Under the pieces are notes generated by a model. It ran no database searches and had not been told where the DNA came from. It worked only from the letters and a program-made list of their open reading frames with translations. Of a stretch of 64,000 nucleotides of DNA, positions 17,963-26,888 are shown piece after piece. Within the stretch, counting starts at the first letter, position 1; each line of letters opens with the position of its first letter. Origin of the DNA: Kaistella gelatinilytica (GTDB lineage Bacteria; Bacteroidota; Bacteroidia; Flavobacteriales; Weeksellaceae); contig NZ_JADPVI010000002.1 of the NCBI RefSeq assembly GCF_015679325.1, positions 672,798 through 736,797 on the forward strand, in the 5' to 3' direction. The translations under genes and the position numbers were made by a program.

Positions 17963-18847
17963 ATGGCTCAAATTCTAGACGGACTGAAAGTTTCGAAAGA
18001 AATCAAAGAGGAAATTCGCATTGATGTTGATAAGATCATTGCCGGTCACCGGAGACCACCGCATTTAGTGGCAATATTGGTTGGAAGCAACGGTGCAAGT
18101 ATGACTTATGTGAACAACAAAATTAAAGACTGCAAAGAAGTTGGGTTTAAATCTTCGTTAATTAAATTTCCGAGTACCGTTTCGGAAGCTGAACTTTTAG
18201 AAACGATCGGCGAACTCAATCATTCCAAAGATGTGGATGGATTCATTGTGCAACTGCCTTTACCAAAACAGATCGATCAGGAGAAAATCATTATGGCGAT
18301 CGATCCGAGAAAAGATGTAGACGGTTTTCACCCGGAAAATTTTGGGAAAATGGCGTTGGAAATGGATACTTTTTTACCAGCAACTCCGTTTGGGATTTTA
18401 ACATTGCTAGAAAGATATCAAATTGATACAAAAGGAAAACACTGCGTAATTATCGGACGAAGCAGAATTGTCGGAAAACCGATGAGTATTTTGATGGGAA
18501 GAAAAGATTTCCCCGGAAATTCGACGGTGACCTTAACGCACTCCTACACGCCACATATTGAAGATTTTACCAGGAATGCAGATATCGTAATAACGGCGCT
18601 TGGTGATCCCAACTTTTTGAAAGGCGATATGATTAAAAAGGGTGCAGTAGTGATTGATGTGGGAATTACGAGAGTAGAAGACAACACAGAAAAAGGATAT
18701 AAACTAATGGGCGACGTTGATTTTGAAAGTTGCAAGGAAATCGCCTCTGCAATTACTCCGGTTCCTGGTGGAGTCGGACCAATGACAAGAGCAATGCTCA
18801 TGAAAAATACACTTTTGGCTTATAAAACTTCAGTATACAATGACTAA
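17963..18847 (+). CDS. folD: Bifunctional methylenetetrahydrofolate dehydrogenase / methenyltetrahydrofolate cyclohydrolase
   Basis: This 294-residue protein oxidises 5,10-methylene-THF to methenyl-THF with NADP and hydrolyses it to 10-formyl-THF for purine and formyl-Met synthesis. The catalytic Tyr/Lys pair is visible as Y49 and K53 (TYVNNKIKDC). QLPLPKQI is near 94, the NADP-binding GRSRIVGKPM near 165 and the C-terminal signature TPVPGGVGPMT near 262. It overlaps queE by 8 bp, so translation of the two is probably coupled. Confidence 0.97.
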   Translation: MAQILDGLKVSKEIKEEIRIDVDKIIAGHRRPPHLVAILVGSNGASMTYVNNKIKDCKEVGFKSSLIKFPSTVSEAELLETIGELNHSKDVDGFIVQLPLPKQIDQEKIIMAIDPRKDVDGFHPENFGKMALEMDTFLPATPFGILTLLERYQIDTKGKHCVIIGRSRIVGKPMSILMGRKDFPGNSTVTLTHSYTPHIEDFTRNADIVITALGDPNFLKGDMIKKGAVVIDVGITRVEDNTEKGYKLMGDVDFESCKEIASAITPVPGGVGPMTRAMLMKNTLLAYKTSVYND

Positions 18848-19472
18848 AGAGGAAGAAAATATTTTATTAAAAGAAGGTAAAATGCTCCCAGTGATGGAGC
18901 ATTTTTACACGATACAGGGAGAAGGAGCACATACAGGAAAAGCTGCCTACTTTATAAGACTGGGTGGTTGCGATGTCGGTTGCCATTGGTGTGATGTGAA
19001 AGAAAGTTGGGATCCCAATCTTCATCCGTTGCTTTCTGCAGAAGAAATTGCACACACTGCAGCGAAACATTGTAAAACCATCGTTTTAACAGGAGGAGAA
19101 CCCTTGATGTGGAATTTAGATTTTTTAACTTCGAAATTAAAAGAACTGGGTTGCGAAATTCATATCGAAACTTCCGGCGCTTATGAAATGAGTGGAACAC
19201 TTGATTGGATCACCCTTTCACCAAAGAAAACAGGATTGCCAAAACCTGCTATTTATGCGAAAGCCAGTGAACTGAAAATGATCATTTTCAACAATAATGA
19301 TTTTAAATTCGCCGAAGAACAGGCTGCAAAAGTTTCAGAAAACTGCAAACTTTATCTTCAAAGCGAATGGAGTAAAAGAGAAGAGATCTATCCGAAAATT
19401 ACCGATTTTATATTAGCAAATCCAAAATGGCAGGCGTCTGTACAAACGCATAAATATTTGAATATTCCGTAA
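18840..19472 (+). CDS. queE: 7-carboxy-7-deazaguanine synthase
   Basis: This 210-residue radical-SAM enzyme converts 6-carboxytetrahydropterin to 7-carboxy-7-deazaguanine in queuosine (tRNA) synthesis. The cluster-binding cysteines are C44, C48 and C51 (CDVGCHWC, CxxxCxxC), with GEGAHTGKAA just before and the SAM-binding GGEPLM near 87. The length is normal for the short family. It overlaps folD by 8 bp. The rest of the queuosine pathway is not in the window. Confidence 0.95.
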   Translation: MTKEEENILLKEGKMLPVMEHFYTIQGEGAHTGKAAYFIRLGGCDVGCHWCDVKESWDPNLHPLLSAEEIAHTAAKHCKTIVLTGGEPLMWNLDFLTSKLKELGCEIHIETSGAYEMSGTLDWITLSPKKTGLPKPAIYAKASELKMIIFNNNDFKFAEEQAAKVSENCKLYLQSEWSKREEIYPKITDFILANPKWQASVQTHKYLNIP

Positions 19473-19508
19473 ATTATGTTAAATTTACTTTTTATATAAT
19501 TCGGCTTT

Positions 19509-20876
19509 ATGCAAAAAATTCGATATTCTAGATATTTCAAAGCCACTTTTATTTTGCTTGACGTTCTGGTTATTGCTGGAGTCTTTCTGCTGTTTTTTAT
19601 TAGAAATAATGATTTCAAATACGATAAAGAAATTTGGGAGCAGAACACCCTGTCTCTGATTCTGCTTACTCTTTTCTGGATTTTGCTTAGTGGAAGAACC
19701 AAATTATATTCAATTGCCAGAAATCTCACGTACACCATTTATCTGGAACGTCTTGTCACGCATATTTTTATATTTATTTTCGGCGTCATTTTACTGGCTA
19801 AAGTGAGCAACAATGATTTTTTGAAACAGGATCGTTTTCTTATTGCTATTTCCTTGTTCCTGTTGCTTTTTATCATTAAATCTCTGGTATTTTTTACTCT
19901 GAAATATGTGCGGACCTTAGGGATCAATTATAGAAACATTATGTTTTTGTACGAAGATTCTTCTACCGAATTACTCAAAAATATTTTAACGGAAAGAAAA
20001 GATTACGGATTTAAAATTTTCGAATATCCATCTGAAGAAAAATTTAACCCAGAGAATTTAATCAAATACTGGAAAGAAAATGGTATTCACACGATGTATC
20101 TTTCTTCTGACCGTTTTGAAAACGACCATGAACAGGACGTTTATCGTCTCGCGGAAATACATAAAGTTCGAATTTCTTTGATTCCCAGCATTGCTAAGAA
20201 TAATTTTTTCCGTTATGATTTAGGATATATTGAAATGCAACCCGTTTTGGTTCGCTCAAAATTTCCGCTGGATTATCTGACCAACATTACGATGAAAAGA
20301 GCGGTAGACATCCTGTTTTCCAGCATCGTTCTTATCTTCATTTGCTCCTGGCTTTTTCCTTTGATCGCAATTTTAATAAAGCTGGATAATCCTGGATCGA
20401 TCTTTTTTTTACAAAAAAGATATGGGTACCACGACAAAGTATTTAACTGCTTTAAATTTCGAACGATGTACGTCAACGACGATTGTACCAAACAAACAAC
20501 GACAGAAAACGATAAACGAATTACCAAAATAGGCAGATTTCTCAGAAAAACAAGTTTAGATGAGATGCCGCAGTTTTTAAATGTTTTAAAAGGCGATATG
20601 TCCGTTGTTGGTCCGAGACCACACATGCTTTTGGTTGATGATTTTTACAAATTAAAAATTGGTCGATATTCCATCAGAAGTCTTGTAAAACCGGGCATTA
20701 CAGGATTAGCACAGGTAAACGGACTTCGTGGAGATTCGGGAGACCGGGATATTCAAATGCAGAAAAGAATTTTGGCCGATGCTTTTTACGTAAAAAACTG
20801 GAGTTTAAGCCTCGATTTTATCATCATTTTAAAAACCATCTTTTTAGTTATTAATGGTGATAAAAATGCCAATTAA
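19509..20876 (+). CDS. Polyprenyl-phosphate sugar-1-phosphate transferase (exopolysaccharide initiating enzyme)
   Basis: This 455-residue protein has four N-terminal membrane helices, a CoA-binding-like Rossmann region (about 140-240) and a fifth helix (about 265-290). The catalytic bacterial sugar transferase domain follows, with GSIFFLQKRYGYHDK, FKFRTMYVN, LRKTSLDEMPQ, GDMSVVGPRPH and PGITGLAQVNGLRGD. It loads the first sugar phosphate onto undecaprenyl phosphate for polysaccharide or O-antigen synthesis. It stands alone, without other glycan genes nearby. Confidence 0.92.
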   Translation: MQKIRYSRYFKATFILLDVLVIAGVFLLFFIRNNDFKYDKEIWEQNTLSLILLTLFWILLSGRTKLYSIARNLTYTIYLERLVTHIFIFIFGVILLAKVSNNDFLKQDRFLIAISLFLLLFIIKSLVFFTLKYVRTLGINYRNIMFLYEDSSTELLKNILTERKDYGFKIFEYPSEEKFNPENLIKYWKENGIHTMYLSSDRFENDHEQDVYRLAEIHKVRISLIPSIAKNNFFRYDLGYIEMQPVLVRSKFPLDYLTNITMKRAVDILFSSIVLIFICSWLFPLIAILIKLDNPGSIFFLQKRYGYHDKVFNCFKFRTMYVNDDCTKQTTTENDKRITKIGRFLRKTSLDEMPQFLNVLKGDMSVVGPRPHMLLVDDFYKLKIGRYSIRSLVKPGITGLAQVNGLRGDSGDRDIQMQKRILADAFYVKNWSLSLDFIIILKTIFLVINGDKNAN

Positions 20877-20915
20877 AAAAATTCAGAAAAAAAATAAAAA
20901 CACTAATTTAGCAGA

Positions 20916-21668
20916 ATGTTAAAAAGATTTTTGAGTGAGATAGGAGCATACTTCCTTTTATTATCTAAAACTTTAAAAAGACCGCAGAAAGCCGCAATAT
21001 TTGGCAAACTTTTTATGCGCGAGGTTTACGATTTAGGGGTTAATTCTTTTGGATTAGTACTTTTTACTTCCACGTTTGTGGGTGCAGTTGTGGCGATTCA
21101 AATGTTTAATAATTTCAGTGCTTCCTCTTTTCCAGTTCCTAATTCATTCGTGGGTTATGCAACCAAAGTGGTATTGATCCTGGAATTTGCGCCGACAATT
21201 ATTTCAGTAGTTCTTGCGGGTAAAGTAGGATCTTATATCGCATCGAGTATTGGCACAATGAGGGTTACAGAACAAATAGATGCTCTGGATATTATGGGTG
21301 TTAATTCTCCAAATTTTTTGATCCTTCCCAAAATTTTAGCCAGCATCATTTTTAATCCTTTACTCATCGCGATCAGTATCGTTTTCGGAATTTGGGGTGG
21401 TTATCTTGCCGGAATTGCGACAGGAAGCTGGAGCAAAGCTGATTATATTACTGGAGTTCAAATGTATATGCCGCAACATTTTATTTGGTACGCTTTTCTT
21501 AAAACTGCAGTTTTTGCATTTTTAATTGCGACCATTCCGGCTTATTTTGGATACAATGTTAAAGGTGGTTCCCTGGAAGTTGGCCGTGCAAGTACACAGG
21601 CAGTAGTTTGGACGATCGTGTCGATCATTATCATGAACTTAATATTAACTCAAATGTTCCTAAGCTAA
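20916..21668 (+). CDS. mlaE: MlaE family ABC transporter permease
   Basis: This 250-residue membrane protein has the MlaE layout: about five helices, the conserved TSTFVGAVVAIQ start, a central LEFAPTIISVVLAGKVGS segment and an EQIDALDIMGVNSPNFLILPK coupling helix. It forms the inner-membrane channel for phospholipid movement with MlaF and MlaD. The stop codon shares one base with the mlaF start (TAATG). The MlaD gene is elsewhere, at 2175-3125. Confidence 0.93.
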   Translation: MLKRFLSEIGAYFLLLSKTLKRPQKAAIFGKLFMREVYDLGVNSFGLVLFTSTFVGAVVAIQMFNNFSASSFPVPNSFVGYATKVVLILEFAPTIISVVLAGKVGSYIASSIGTMRVTEQIDALDIMGVNSPNFLILPKILASIIFNPLLIAISIVFGIWGGYLAGIATGSWSKADYITGVQMYMPQHFIWYAFLKTAVFAFLIATIPAYFGYNVKGGSLEVGRASTQAVVWTIVSIIIMNLILTQMFLS

Positions 21669-22486
21669 TGATAGAAATTAAAGATCTTAAGAAAAGTTTT
21701 GATACCATGGAAGTTCTGAAAGGAATTACCACCACATTTGAAACCGGAAAAGTAAACCTCATCATCGGACAAAGTGGTTCGGGAAAAACTGTTTTTCTGA
21801 AAAGTTTGCTCAATGTTTATCAGCCAACTTCAGGAGAAATATTATTTGACGGTAGAGACATCAATAAAATGGGTCGCGATGACAAGCAACAGCTGAGGTC
21901 AGAAATCGGCACCGTCTTTCAGGGCAGTGCACTTTTCGACTCGATGACCGTCGAGGAAAATATTACTTTTCCGCTGGATATGTTTACGAATTTAACTTTT
22001 AGAGAAAAGAAAAGACGGGCATTTGAAGTTATTGGCCGCGTTCATTTAGAAAAAGCCAACCGGAAATATCCTTCAGAAATTTCGGGCGGAATGCAAAAAA
22101 GGGTTGCGATCGCGAGAGCGATCGTGAATAATCCAAAATATTTATTTTGCGATGAGCCTAATTCAGGACTCGATCCGTATACTTCTAATATTATTGATGA
22201 TCTACTATTAGAGATCACCAAGGAATACAATACGACAACGATTATCAACTCCCATGATATGAACTCTGTGATGACCATCGGTGAAAAAATAATTTATTTG
22301 CGCGATGGGATTAAAGAATGGGAAGGTGACAAAGATATCCTCATCAATGCAGGCAATAAAAACCTCATCGATTTCGTTTATTCATCAGAGTTATTTAAGG
22401 AATTACGGGAATATTTTCTGGAAACCAACAAGACATCTATTGACAACATTATAACAAAACCCCCATCAAATGAAGAAAATTCTTAG
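21668..22486 (+). CDS. mlaF: MlaF family ABC transporter ATP-binding protein
   Basis: This 272-residue ATPase starts at the ATG at 21668, coupled to mlaE through TAATG. An upstream in-frame extension to 21608 lies inside mlaE and is not used. Walker A is GQSGSGKT at 34-41, the ABC signature is SGGMQKR near 138 and Walker B is LFCDEPNSGLD near 158. It drives lipid transport at the outer-membrane boundary. The C-terminal extension after residue 235 is a family feature. Its 3' end overlaps the next gene by 17 bp. Confidence 0.94.
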   Translation: MIEIKDLKKSFDTMEVLKGITTTFETGKVNLIIGQSGSGKTVFLKSLLNVYQPTSGEILFDGRDINKMGRDDKQQLRSEIGTVFQGSALFDSMTVEENITFPLDMFTNLTFREKKRRAFEVIGRVHLEKANRKYPSEISGGMQKRVAIARAIVNNPKYLFCDEPNSGLDPYTSNIIDDLLLEITKEYNTTTIINSHDMNSVMTIGEKIIYLRDGIKEWEGDKDILINAGNKNLIDFVYSSELFKELREYFLETNKTSIDNIITKPPSNEENS

Positions 22487-23108
22487 TATAGTTTTACTTT
22501 CCAGCGCAGTTTGTGCTTCTGCTCAACTTTCTTTTGCTGCAAAAGCAAATGTCTTGATCCCTACAAGTTCAGCAACCTGGCAAAATTTAAAAACTGCTGC
22601 TTCGACTGCATTTACGGAGAGTGGAAAAAACATTATTGGTTTCAACGCAGGTTTGTCGATGAAAGTAAATTTGCCAACCTCATTTTACGTAATGCCGGAA
22701 ATTTATTACACCAATTTCAGCAACGAAGTTACAGTCGCAAATGATGTAAACGCTCAGTCAACAACCATCAAAGCGAAAACAAGCCGAATTGATATCCCTG
22801 TTTTGCTGGGTTATAATCTTTTAGGTAATACTTTGAGTGCTTATGTTGGACCTGTTGCCAGTTTTAATCTTGCGAAAGACGAAAATTATGACAGTTTCTC
22901 TCAAAAAGTGAATGCCAAAGAATTTTCAGTAGGTTACCAAATCGGAGTACAGAGCGAGATCTCAAAATTGATTCTTTCTGCAAAATACGAAGGAGCTTTC
23001 TCCAGCGATCAGAGAAAATTCATTAATACTGTTGCAGGATCAAGTCAGGAAATAAATTATGATAACAGATCAAGTGTTTTCATGTTAGGTTTGGGTTACA
23101 AATTCTAA
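22470..23108 (+). CDS. Outer-membrane beta-barrel protein (PorT-like)
   Basis: This 212-residue protein has a signal peptide (cleavage after CASAQ) and alternating beta strands of an outer-membrane-beta-barrel type, ending in an aromatic residue (VFMLGLGYKF). Strands such as GFNAGLSMKVNL, FYVMPEIYYTNF and VGYQIGVQSEI are visible. It begins inside the mlaF 3' end, so it belongs to the mlaEF unit and may sit at the outer-membrane end of lipid transport. That link is inferred from position only. Confidence 0.8.
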   Translation: MKKILSIVLLSSAVCASAQLSFAAKANVLIPTSSATWQNLKTAASTAFTESGKNIIGFNAGLSMKVNLPTSFYVMPEIYYTNFSNEVTVANDVNAQSTTIKAKTSRIDIPVLLGYNLLGNTLSAYVGPVASFNLAKDENYDSFSQKVNAKEFSVGYQIGVQSEISKLILSAKYEGAFSSDQRKFINTVAGSSQEINYDNRSSVFMLGLGYKF

Positions 23109-23130
23109 AATAAAAATTACTTTAAATAAA

Positions 23131-23163
23131 AAAATCCTCAGAATTAATAGTTCTGAGGATTTT
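23131..23163. terminator. Bidirectional terminator overlapping a gene's last codons
   Basis: A 12-bp stem (23132-23143 with 23151-23163) has a loop that contains the stop codon of the minus-strand gene. Its right arm encodes that protein's last residues (NPQN). It serves both converging genes. Confidence 0.8.
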
Positions 23164-23467
23164 GATTTTCGTCTGGTACATAAGTTACAGTTTGTTGCCT
23201 TGCCAATTCTGCAGCCTGCTTTTCCAGATCTTCTTTTTCTTTTCTAAGTTGTTTCAGTTCTTGTTTTTTTTGCTCGTTGCGAACAGCAGATCCTTTACTT
23301 GCATAACCCACAATTCCACCTATAATTAATCCAATACCAATTCCTGCGAGAATTCCCATTAAGGTCATGGGTTCAAAAAGCTTTACTGCGGAAAACTGAG
23401 GCTGTAGATAATACAGGAGAAATGCCAATCCTAAAAGTAGAAAACCTATAAATATTAAATTTTTCAT
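23144..23467 (-). CDS. Small membrane protein with C-terminal coiled coil
   Basis: This 107-residue protein is of unknown function. Two hydrophobic segments (about 3-22 and 33-57, the second rich in glycine: GILAGIGIGLIIGGIVG) are followed by a charged helix with heptad pattern (about 62-90) and a polar tail. This hairpin-plus-coiled-coil layout is common in small envelope proteins. Its stop codon lies inside the shared terminator. It follows the M48 protease gene on the same strand, but a hairpin lies between them. Confidence 0.7.
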   Translation of the reverse strand: MKNLIFIGFLLLGLAFLLYYLQPQFSAVKLFEPMTLMGILAGIGIGLIIGGIVGYASKGSAVRNEQKKQELKQLRKEKEDLEKQAAELARQQTVTYVPDENQNPQNY

Positions 23468-23481
23468 AGTTGTATAATTAA

Positions 23482-23519
23482 AAAAACCTTCCCAAATTTA
23501 AGAATTTTTTAGGAAGGTT
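23482..23519 (-). terminator. Terminator after the M48 protease gene
   Basis: On the minus strand AACCTTCC pairs with GGAAGGTT (8 bp, 19-nt AT loop) and is followed by a T run. Confidence 0.65.
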
Positions 23520-23541
23520 GATGTTTTTATATTGAATTGGT

Positions 23542-24351
23542 CTATACTTTACCGCCTGATGCTTTGTAATACTGTAAAGCTTTTGCCATATGCGAATCTA
23601 AATCTGCTCTTCTGGTATCAGGATTTGGGTGGGTAGAAAGAAATTCCGGTTGTCTGTTTCCAGTGGAAGCCGCTTCCATTCTTTGCCAGAAAGGTTGAGC
23701 CTCTCTTGGGTCGTAACCCGCCATTGACATTAAATAAAGTCCCATTTCATCTGCTTCAAGCTCTTGACTTCTGCCATATTTCAATAATGCAACCTGCGCT
23801 CCAATCGGATAAACTTGTTGGAAAATTGCCGCCATTTGTCCGTTTGAAATTGTACTTCCTAAAATTGCTCCACCATATTGTGCGATCATTGATTGAGAAA
23901 TTCTTTCGTTACCATGCCCTGCAAGTGCGTGAGAGATCTCGTGACCCAAAACTACTGCTAAACCCGCATCAGTTTTCGTAATAGGCAAAATACCGCTGTA
24001 AACTGCAACTTTTCCGCCCGGCATACACCACGCATTTATTTGCTTATCGTCGATAAGATTAAATTCCCATTTGTAATCTGCTAAATCTCCTTCTCTTCCA
24101 ATATTTTTGTAATAGTTGTTGGCTGCGTTCTTAATTCTCATCCCAACATTTTGAATACTTCTCGCGGCAGTAGTGCCGGTAATTACTTTAGATTGAGACA
24201 AAGTCTGTCTGTATTGCTGTAGTGCCATTGCAGAAATTTCCTGATTGTTGGCGAGCTGTAAAGATTGTCGTCCTGTTATTGGATTGGTCGTACAAGTGAT
24301 CATCGTGAAAGATAATGCACAAGCTCCTAATAGTTGAGTAAATGTTTTCAT
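23542..24351 (-). CDS. M48 family metalloprotease, lipoprotein (LoiP/YcaL/BepA type)
   Basis: This 269-residue protein has a lipoprotein signal (lipobox ending at C20, followed by TTNPITGRQ, typical of the family) and a zinc protease domain with HEISH at 137-141. The third ligand is probably the Glu in ELEADEMG near 198. It ends with the STHPNPDTR loop. Relatives degrade or help assemble outer-membrane proteins in the periplasm. It is divergent from a DUF4251 lipoprotein gene. Confidence 0.92.
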   Translation of the reverse strand: MKTFTQLLGACALSFTMITCTTNPITGRQSLQLANNQEISAMALQQYRQTLSQSKVITGTTAARSIQNVGMRIKNAANNYYKNIGREGDLADYKWEFNLIDDKQINAWCMPGGKVAVYSGILPITKTDAGLAVVLGHEISHALAGHGNERISQSMIAQYGGAILGSTISNGQMAAIFQQVYPIGAQVALLKYGRSQELEADEMGLYLMSMAGYDPREAQPFWQRMEAASTGNRQPEFLSTHPNPDTRRADLDSHMAKALQYYKASGGKV

Positions 24352-24454
24352 ATTTGTAGTATTACAATTTTGGTTCCGAAATCAATTTTTATTCCAAATA
24401 AAAAACAACTTCATCCGATAGCACAATTATTGCAGCGGTTATGGGAAAAAGAAG

Positions 24455-24988
24455 ATGAAAAATTTACATAAAATACTGATGATGGGATTAGTGATGATTC
24501 TCACGAATTCCTGTGATACTCAAAGCAATATGAGTTCTGAAAAAGTAACTTCATTACTACAGTCTACCGAATTTACTTTTTTGGCCGAACATGCAAATCC
24601 TACGAGTTACGAGGTGGTCAACGTACTGAATTCGCTTCCGAACTCAAGTTCTTCTAATATTCTGAATTTAGAGTACGGTTACACCGTGGAGATTAAAAAA
24701 GACGAAATAAAAGTTGACTTGCCTTATTTTGGAAAAATGTACACGCCGAATTTTGACAGTGAAAAGAATTCGTTCCGCTTCACGTCAAAAGATTTTAAGA
24801 TCAATAAAACCGCCGGAAAAAAAGGAAGTTTAATCTATTCGATCCAACCAAAAGATCAGCAGAACATTAATAATATCATATTGGAAGTTTATAAAAACGG
24901 CAAAGCTTATCTTTCAATCCGCGCAAATGACCGACAGTCAATTTCTTATGACGGTTATATCATGGCAAATAAGACTGTTAAAAAATAA
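24455..24988 (+). CDS. DUF4251 domain lipoprotein
   Basis: This 177-residue protein has a lipobox (LTNSC, Cys 20) and a beta-rich DUF4251 domain. Typical segments are FTFLAEHANP, VDLPYFGKMYTP and the C-terminal AYLSIRANDRQSISYDGYI. The function is unknown; it is probably attached to a periplasm-facing membrane. Its last base directly adjoins the last base of the converging meaB gene, so no intergenic space exists. Confidence 0.85.
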   Translation: MKNLHKILMMGLVMILTNSCDTQSNMSSEKVTSLLQSTEFTFLAEHANPTSYEVVNVLNSLPNSSSSNILNLEYGYTVEIKKDEIKVDLPYFGKMYTPNFDSEKNSFRFTSKDFKINKTAGKKGSLIYSIQPKDQQNINNIILEVYKNGKAYLSIRANDRQSISYDGYIMANKTVKK

Positions 24989-25972
24989 TTACTTTTTCAA
25001 TAACTTTTCGACAAATATTTTCGCTTCCGAACTTGGATTTGATTTCAGTTCGGAAGCATTTTTTTTGTGCAATTCATAAAAACTTTCTACAGATTTTTCT
25101 TCTTTTGTTTTTTGAATAATATATTCCTGAACCCAATAATCAAAGCGTTTCTCTGCCTGAGATTGCCGCACTTTTTCAAAAGTATTATTCTTTAATTTTA
25201 AAGAAATAAATTCCTCTACCTTTAGATAAACTTCCTCCAAACCAATATTTTTTAAAGCAGAACCTAGCAAAACCGGAACTTTCCAATTCTTTTCCTTTGA
25301 AGGTAAAAAATGAAGCGCCCGCAGTAATTCTACTTTGGTATTTTTTGCTTTAATGGTATTTTCTTCCTCGACTTTATTAATGAAAATCACATCGACCATT
25401 TCCATAATTCCGCGTTTAATTCCCTGAAGTTCGTCTCCACCACCGATAATTTTCAAAAACAAAAAAACATCTGTAATATCAGAAACCAAAACTTCGCTCT
25501 GTCCTACTCCCACGGTTTCAATCAAAATGCTGTCATAACCAGCCGCTTCACAGATCATCATCGTCTCGAAAGTCGTATTCGCGACACCACCCAAAAACCC
25601 TGAAGTTGGTGAAGGCCGAATAAATGCGTTCTCTTCTTTCGAAAGTTCTTCCATTCTGGTTTTATCGCCCAATATTGAACCTTTGTTCAGAGAAGAACTC
25701 GGGTCGATCGCCAAAACTGCGACCTTCTTACCTTTGCTGATAAGGAGTTTTCCGAAATTTTCAATAAAAGTCGATTTTCCGGCACCCGGAACTCCAGTAA
25801 TTCCTATTCGAATAGACTTTCCAGTCAAAGGCATTATCTCTTTTAATAATTCTTCGGCTTGAGTGCGATGTTCAGGCTTTTTACTTTCAACTAAAGTGAT
25901 GGCTTTACCAATCAAGCGTTTATTACCCGATTTAATTCCGTTTATCAATTCTTTAGTAGAAAGATTTTCCAT
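24989..25972 (-). CDS. meaB: Methylmalonyl-CoA mutase-associated GTPase MeaB
   Basis: This 327-residue P-loop GTPase loads or protects the adenosylcobalamin of methylmalonyl-CoA mutase. Motifs are Walker A GVPGAGKST (60-68), AIDPSSSLNKGSILGDKTRM, RPSPTSGFLGG and ETVGVGQSE. The base-recognition motif reads INKVEEENT in place of the usual NKAD. The C-terminal dimerisation helices are present. The mutase itself is not in the window. A free-standing meaB is common in this group. Confidence 0.93.
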   Translation of the reverse strand: MENLSTKELINGIKSGNKRLIGKAITLVESKKPEHRTQAEELLKEIMPLTGKSIRIGITGVPGAGKSTFIENFGKLLISKGKKVAVLAIDPSSSLNKGSILGDKTRMEELSKEENAFIRPSPTSGFLGGVANTTFETMMICEAAGYDSILIETVGVGQSEVLVSDITDVFLFLKIIGGGDELQGIKRGIMEMVDVIFINKVEEENTIKAKNTKVELLRALHFLPSKEKNWKVPVLLGSALKNIGLEEVYLKVEEFISLKLKNNTFEKVRQSQAEKRFDYWVQEYIIQKTKEEKSVESFYELHKKNASELKSNPSSEAKIFVEKLLKK

Positions 25973-26113
25973 GAACTCAAAAATACAAATGTTTTTCTTA
26001 AATCAATTCAATTCATCAATATCAATTCAGTTTTTACTTTTTTTTTGGCCGAGATTTCATCTCTAAATTTTAAATATCGCAGAGACAAAAACTTTTATAA
26101 GCAGAAATTTGTT

Positions 26114-26121
26114 TATTTTTG
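26114..26121 (+). promoter_or_regulatory. Bacteroidota -7 box (TATTTTTG) for the cytochrome c gene
   Basis: An exact TAnnTTTG match lies 22 nt before the ATG at 26144. Confidence 0.55.
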
Positions 26122-26143
26122 AATGAAATAAAATATAAAATTA

Positions 26144-26473
26144 ATGAATTCTAAATTTCTTTATACTGACAAAAACACCTCAATACTAAGCAAAACATCA
26201 ATTTTCTCCGCAATCGCCGTTGTAGGAATTTTAGCTTCCTGTACTCCACAACCAGCCGTTGTAAAAGGTTCAAAAATGAATACGGTTGAAACACTTGCTC
26301 TGGGAAAAACAGTTTATGAAAACTCCTGCGCAAAATGCCACGACTTACCAAATCCGACCGATCATTCCGCACAGGACTGGGTTGGACTTATGAATTCAAT
26401 GGCGCCAAAAGCAAAATTGAATGACCAACAACATGAAATGGTGTACGATTATATCGTTTCTGTGAAGAAATAA
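26144..26473 (+). CDS. Small c-type cytochrome lipoprotein
   Basis: This 109-residue protein has an unusually long polar N-terminus before a hydrophobic segment and lipobox (LASC, Cys 33). It is followed by one heme c site, CAKCH at 62-66. A Met near 85 (NSMAPKAKL) is the likely sixth iron ligand. It would carry electrons in the periplasm while tethered to a membrane. The CsaA-like gene follows 13 bp later, but no functional link is obvious. Confidence 0.88.
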   Translation: MNSKFLYTDKNTSILSKTSIFSAIAVVGILASCTPQPAVVKGSKMNTVETLALGKTVYENSCAKCHDLPNPTDHSAQDWVGLMNSMAPKAKLNDQQHEMVYDYIVSVKK

Positions 26474-26486
26474 ATTTTATTTTCAA

Positions 26487-26831
26487 ATGACTATCAAACC
26501 GGAAATATCCTGGCTGGATTTCGAAAAAATCGATATGAGAAGCGGAACGATCATTTCCGTTTCAGATTTCCCGGAAGCCAGAAAGCCGTCCTATCAATTA
26601 GAAATCGACTTCGGAGTTTTGGGCATTAAAAAATCATCAGCTCAGATCACAGATCTCTATCAAAAAGAAGAACTTTTAGGAAAGCAAATTGTAGCCGTCG
26701 TCAACTTTCCGAAAAAACAAATCGCTAATTTTATGAGTGAATGTTTAATTCTTGGAATTTACGGAGAGAACAAAGAAGTTACCCTTTTAAGTCCCACCAT
26801 TGCAGTGGAAAACGGTTTTCAAGTTGGTTAA
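26487..26831 (+). CDS. CsaA-like tRNA-binding domain protein
   Basis: This 114-residue protein is a single OB-fold tRNA-binding domain of the CsaA type. It starts SWLDFEKIDMRSGTI and contains SSAQITDLYQKEELLGKQIVAVVNFPKKQIANF and the closing ENGFQVG. CsaA has been described as a secretion-related chaperone in Bacillus; the OB fold itself binds tRNA-like structures. The length is typical. Confidence 0.9.
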   Translation: MTIKPEISWLDFEKIDMRSGTIISVSDFPEARKPSYQLEIDFGVLGIKKSSAQITDLYQKEELLGKQIVAVVNFPKKQIANFMSECLILGIYGENKEVTLLSPTIAVENGFQVG

Positions 26832-26888
26832 TTTTGATCATAAATTTTTAAAATTGTAGGTTCGTTTATAAAATTAAATTCAAAAATC

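Noticed and set aside
24988-24989. Zero-gap convergence of the DUF4251 and meaB genes as a special regulatory arrangement
   Set aside because: Both frames are sound and no hairpin is visible. Tight packing of converging genes occurs elsewhere in the window, so this alone is not evidence of regulation.
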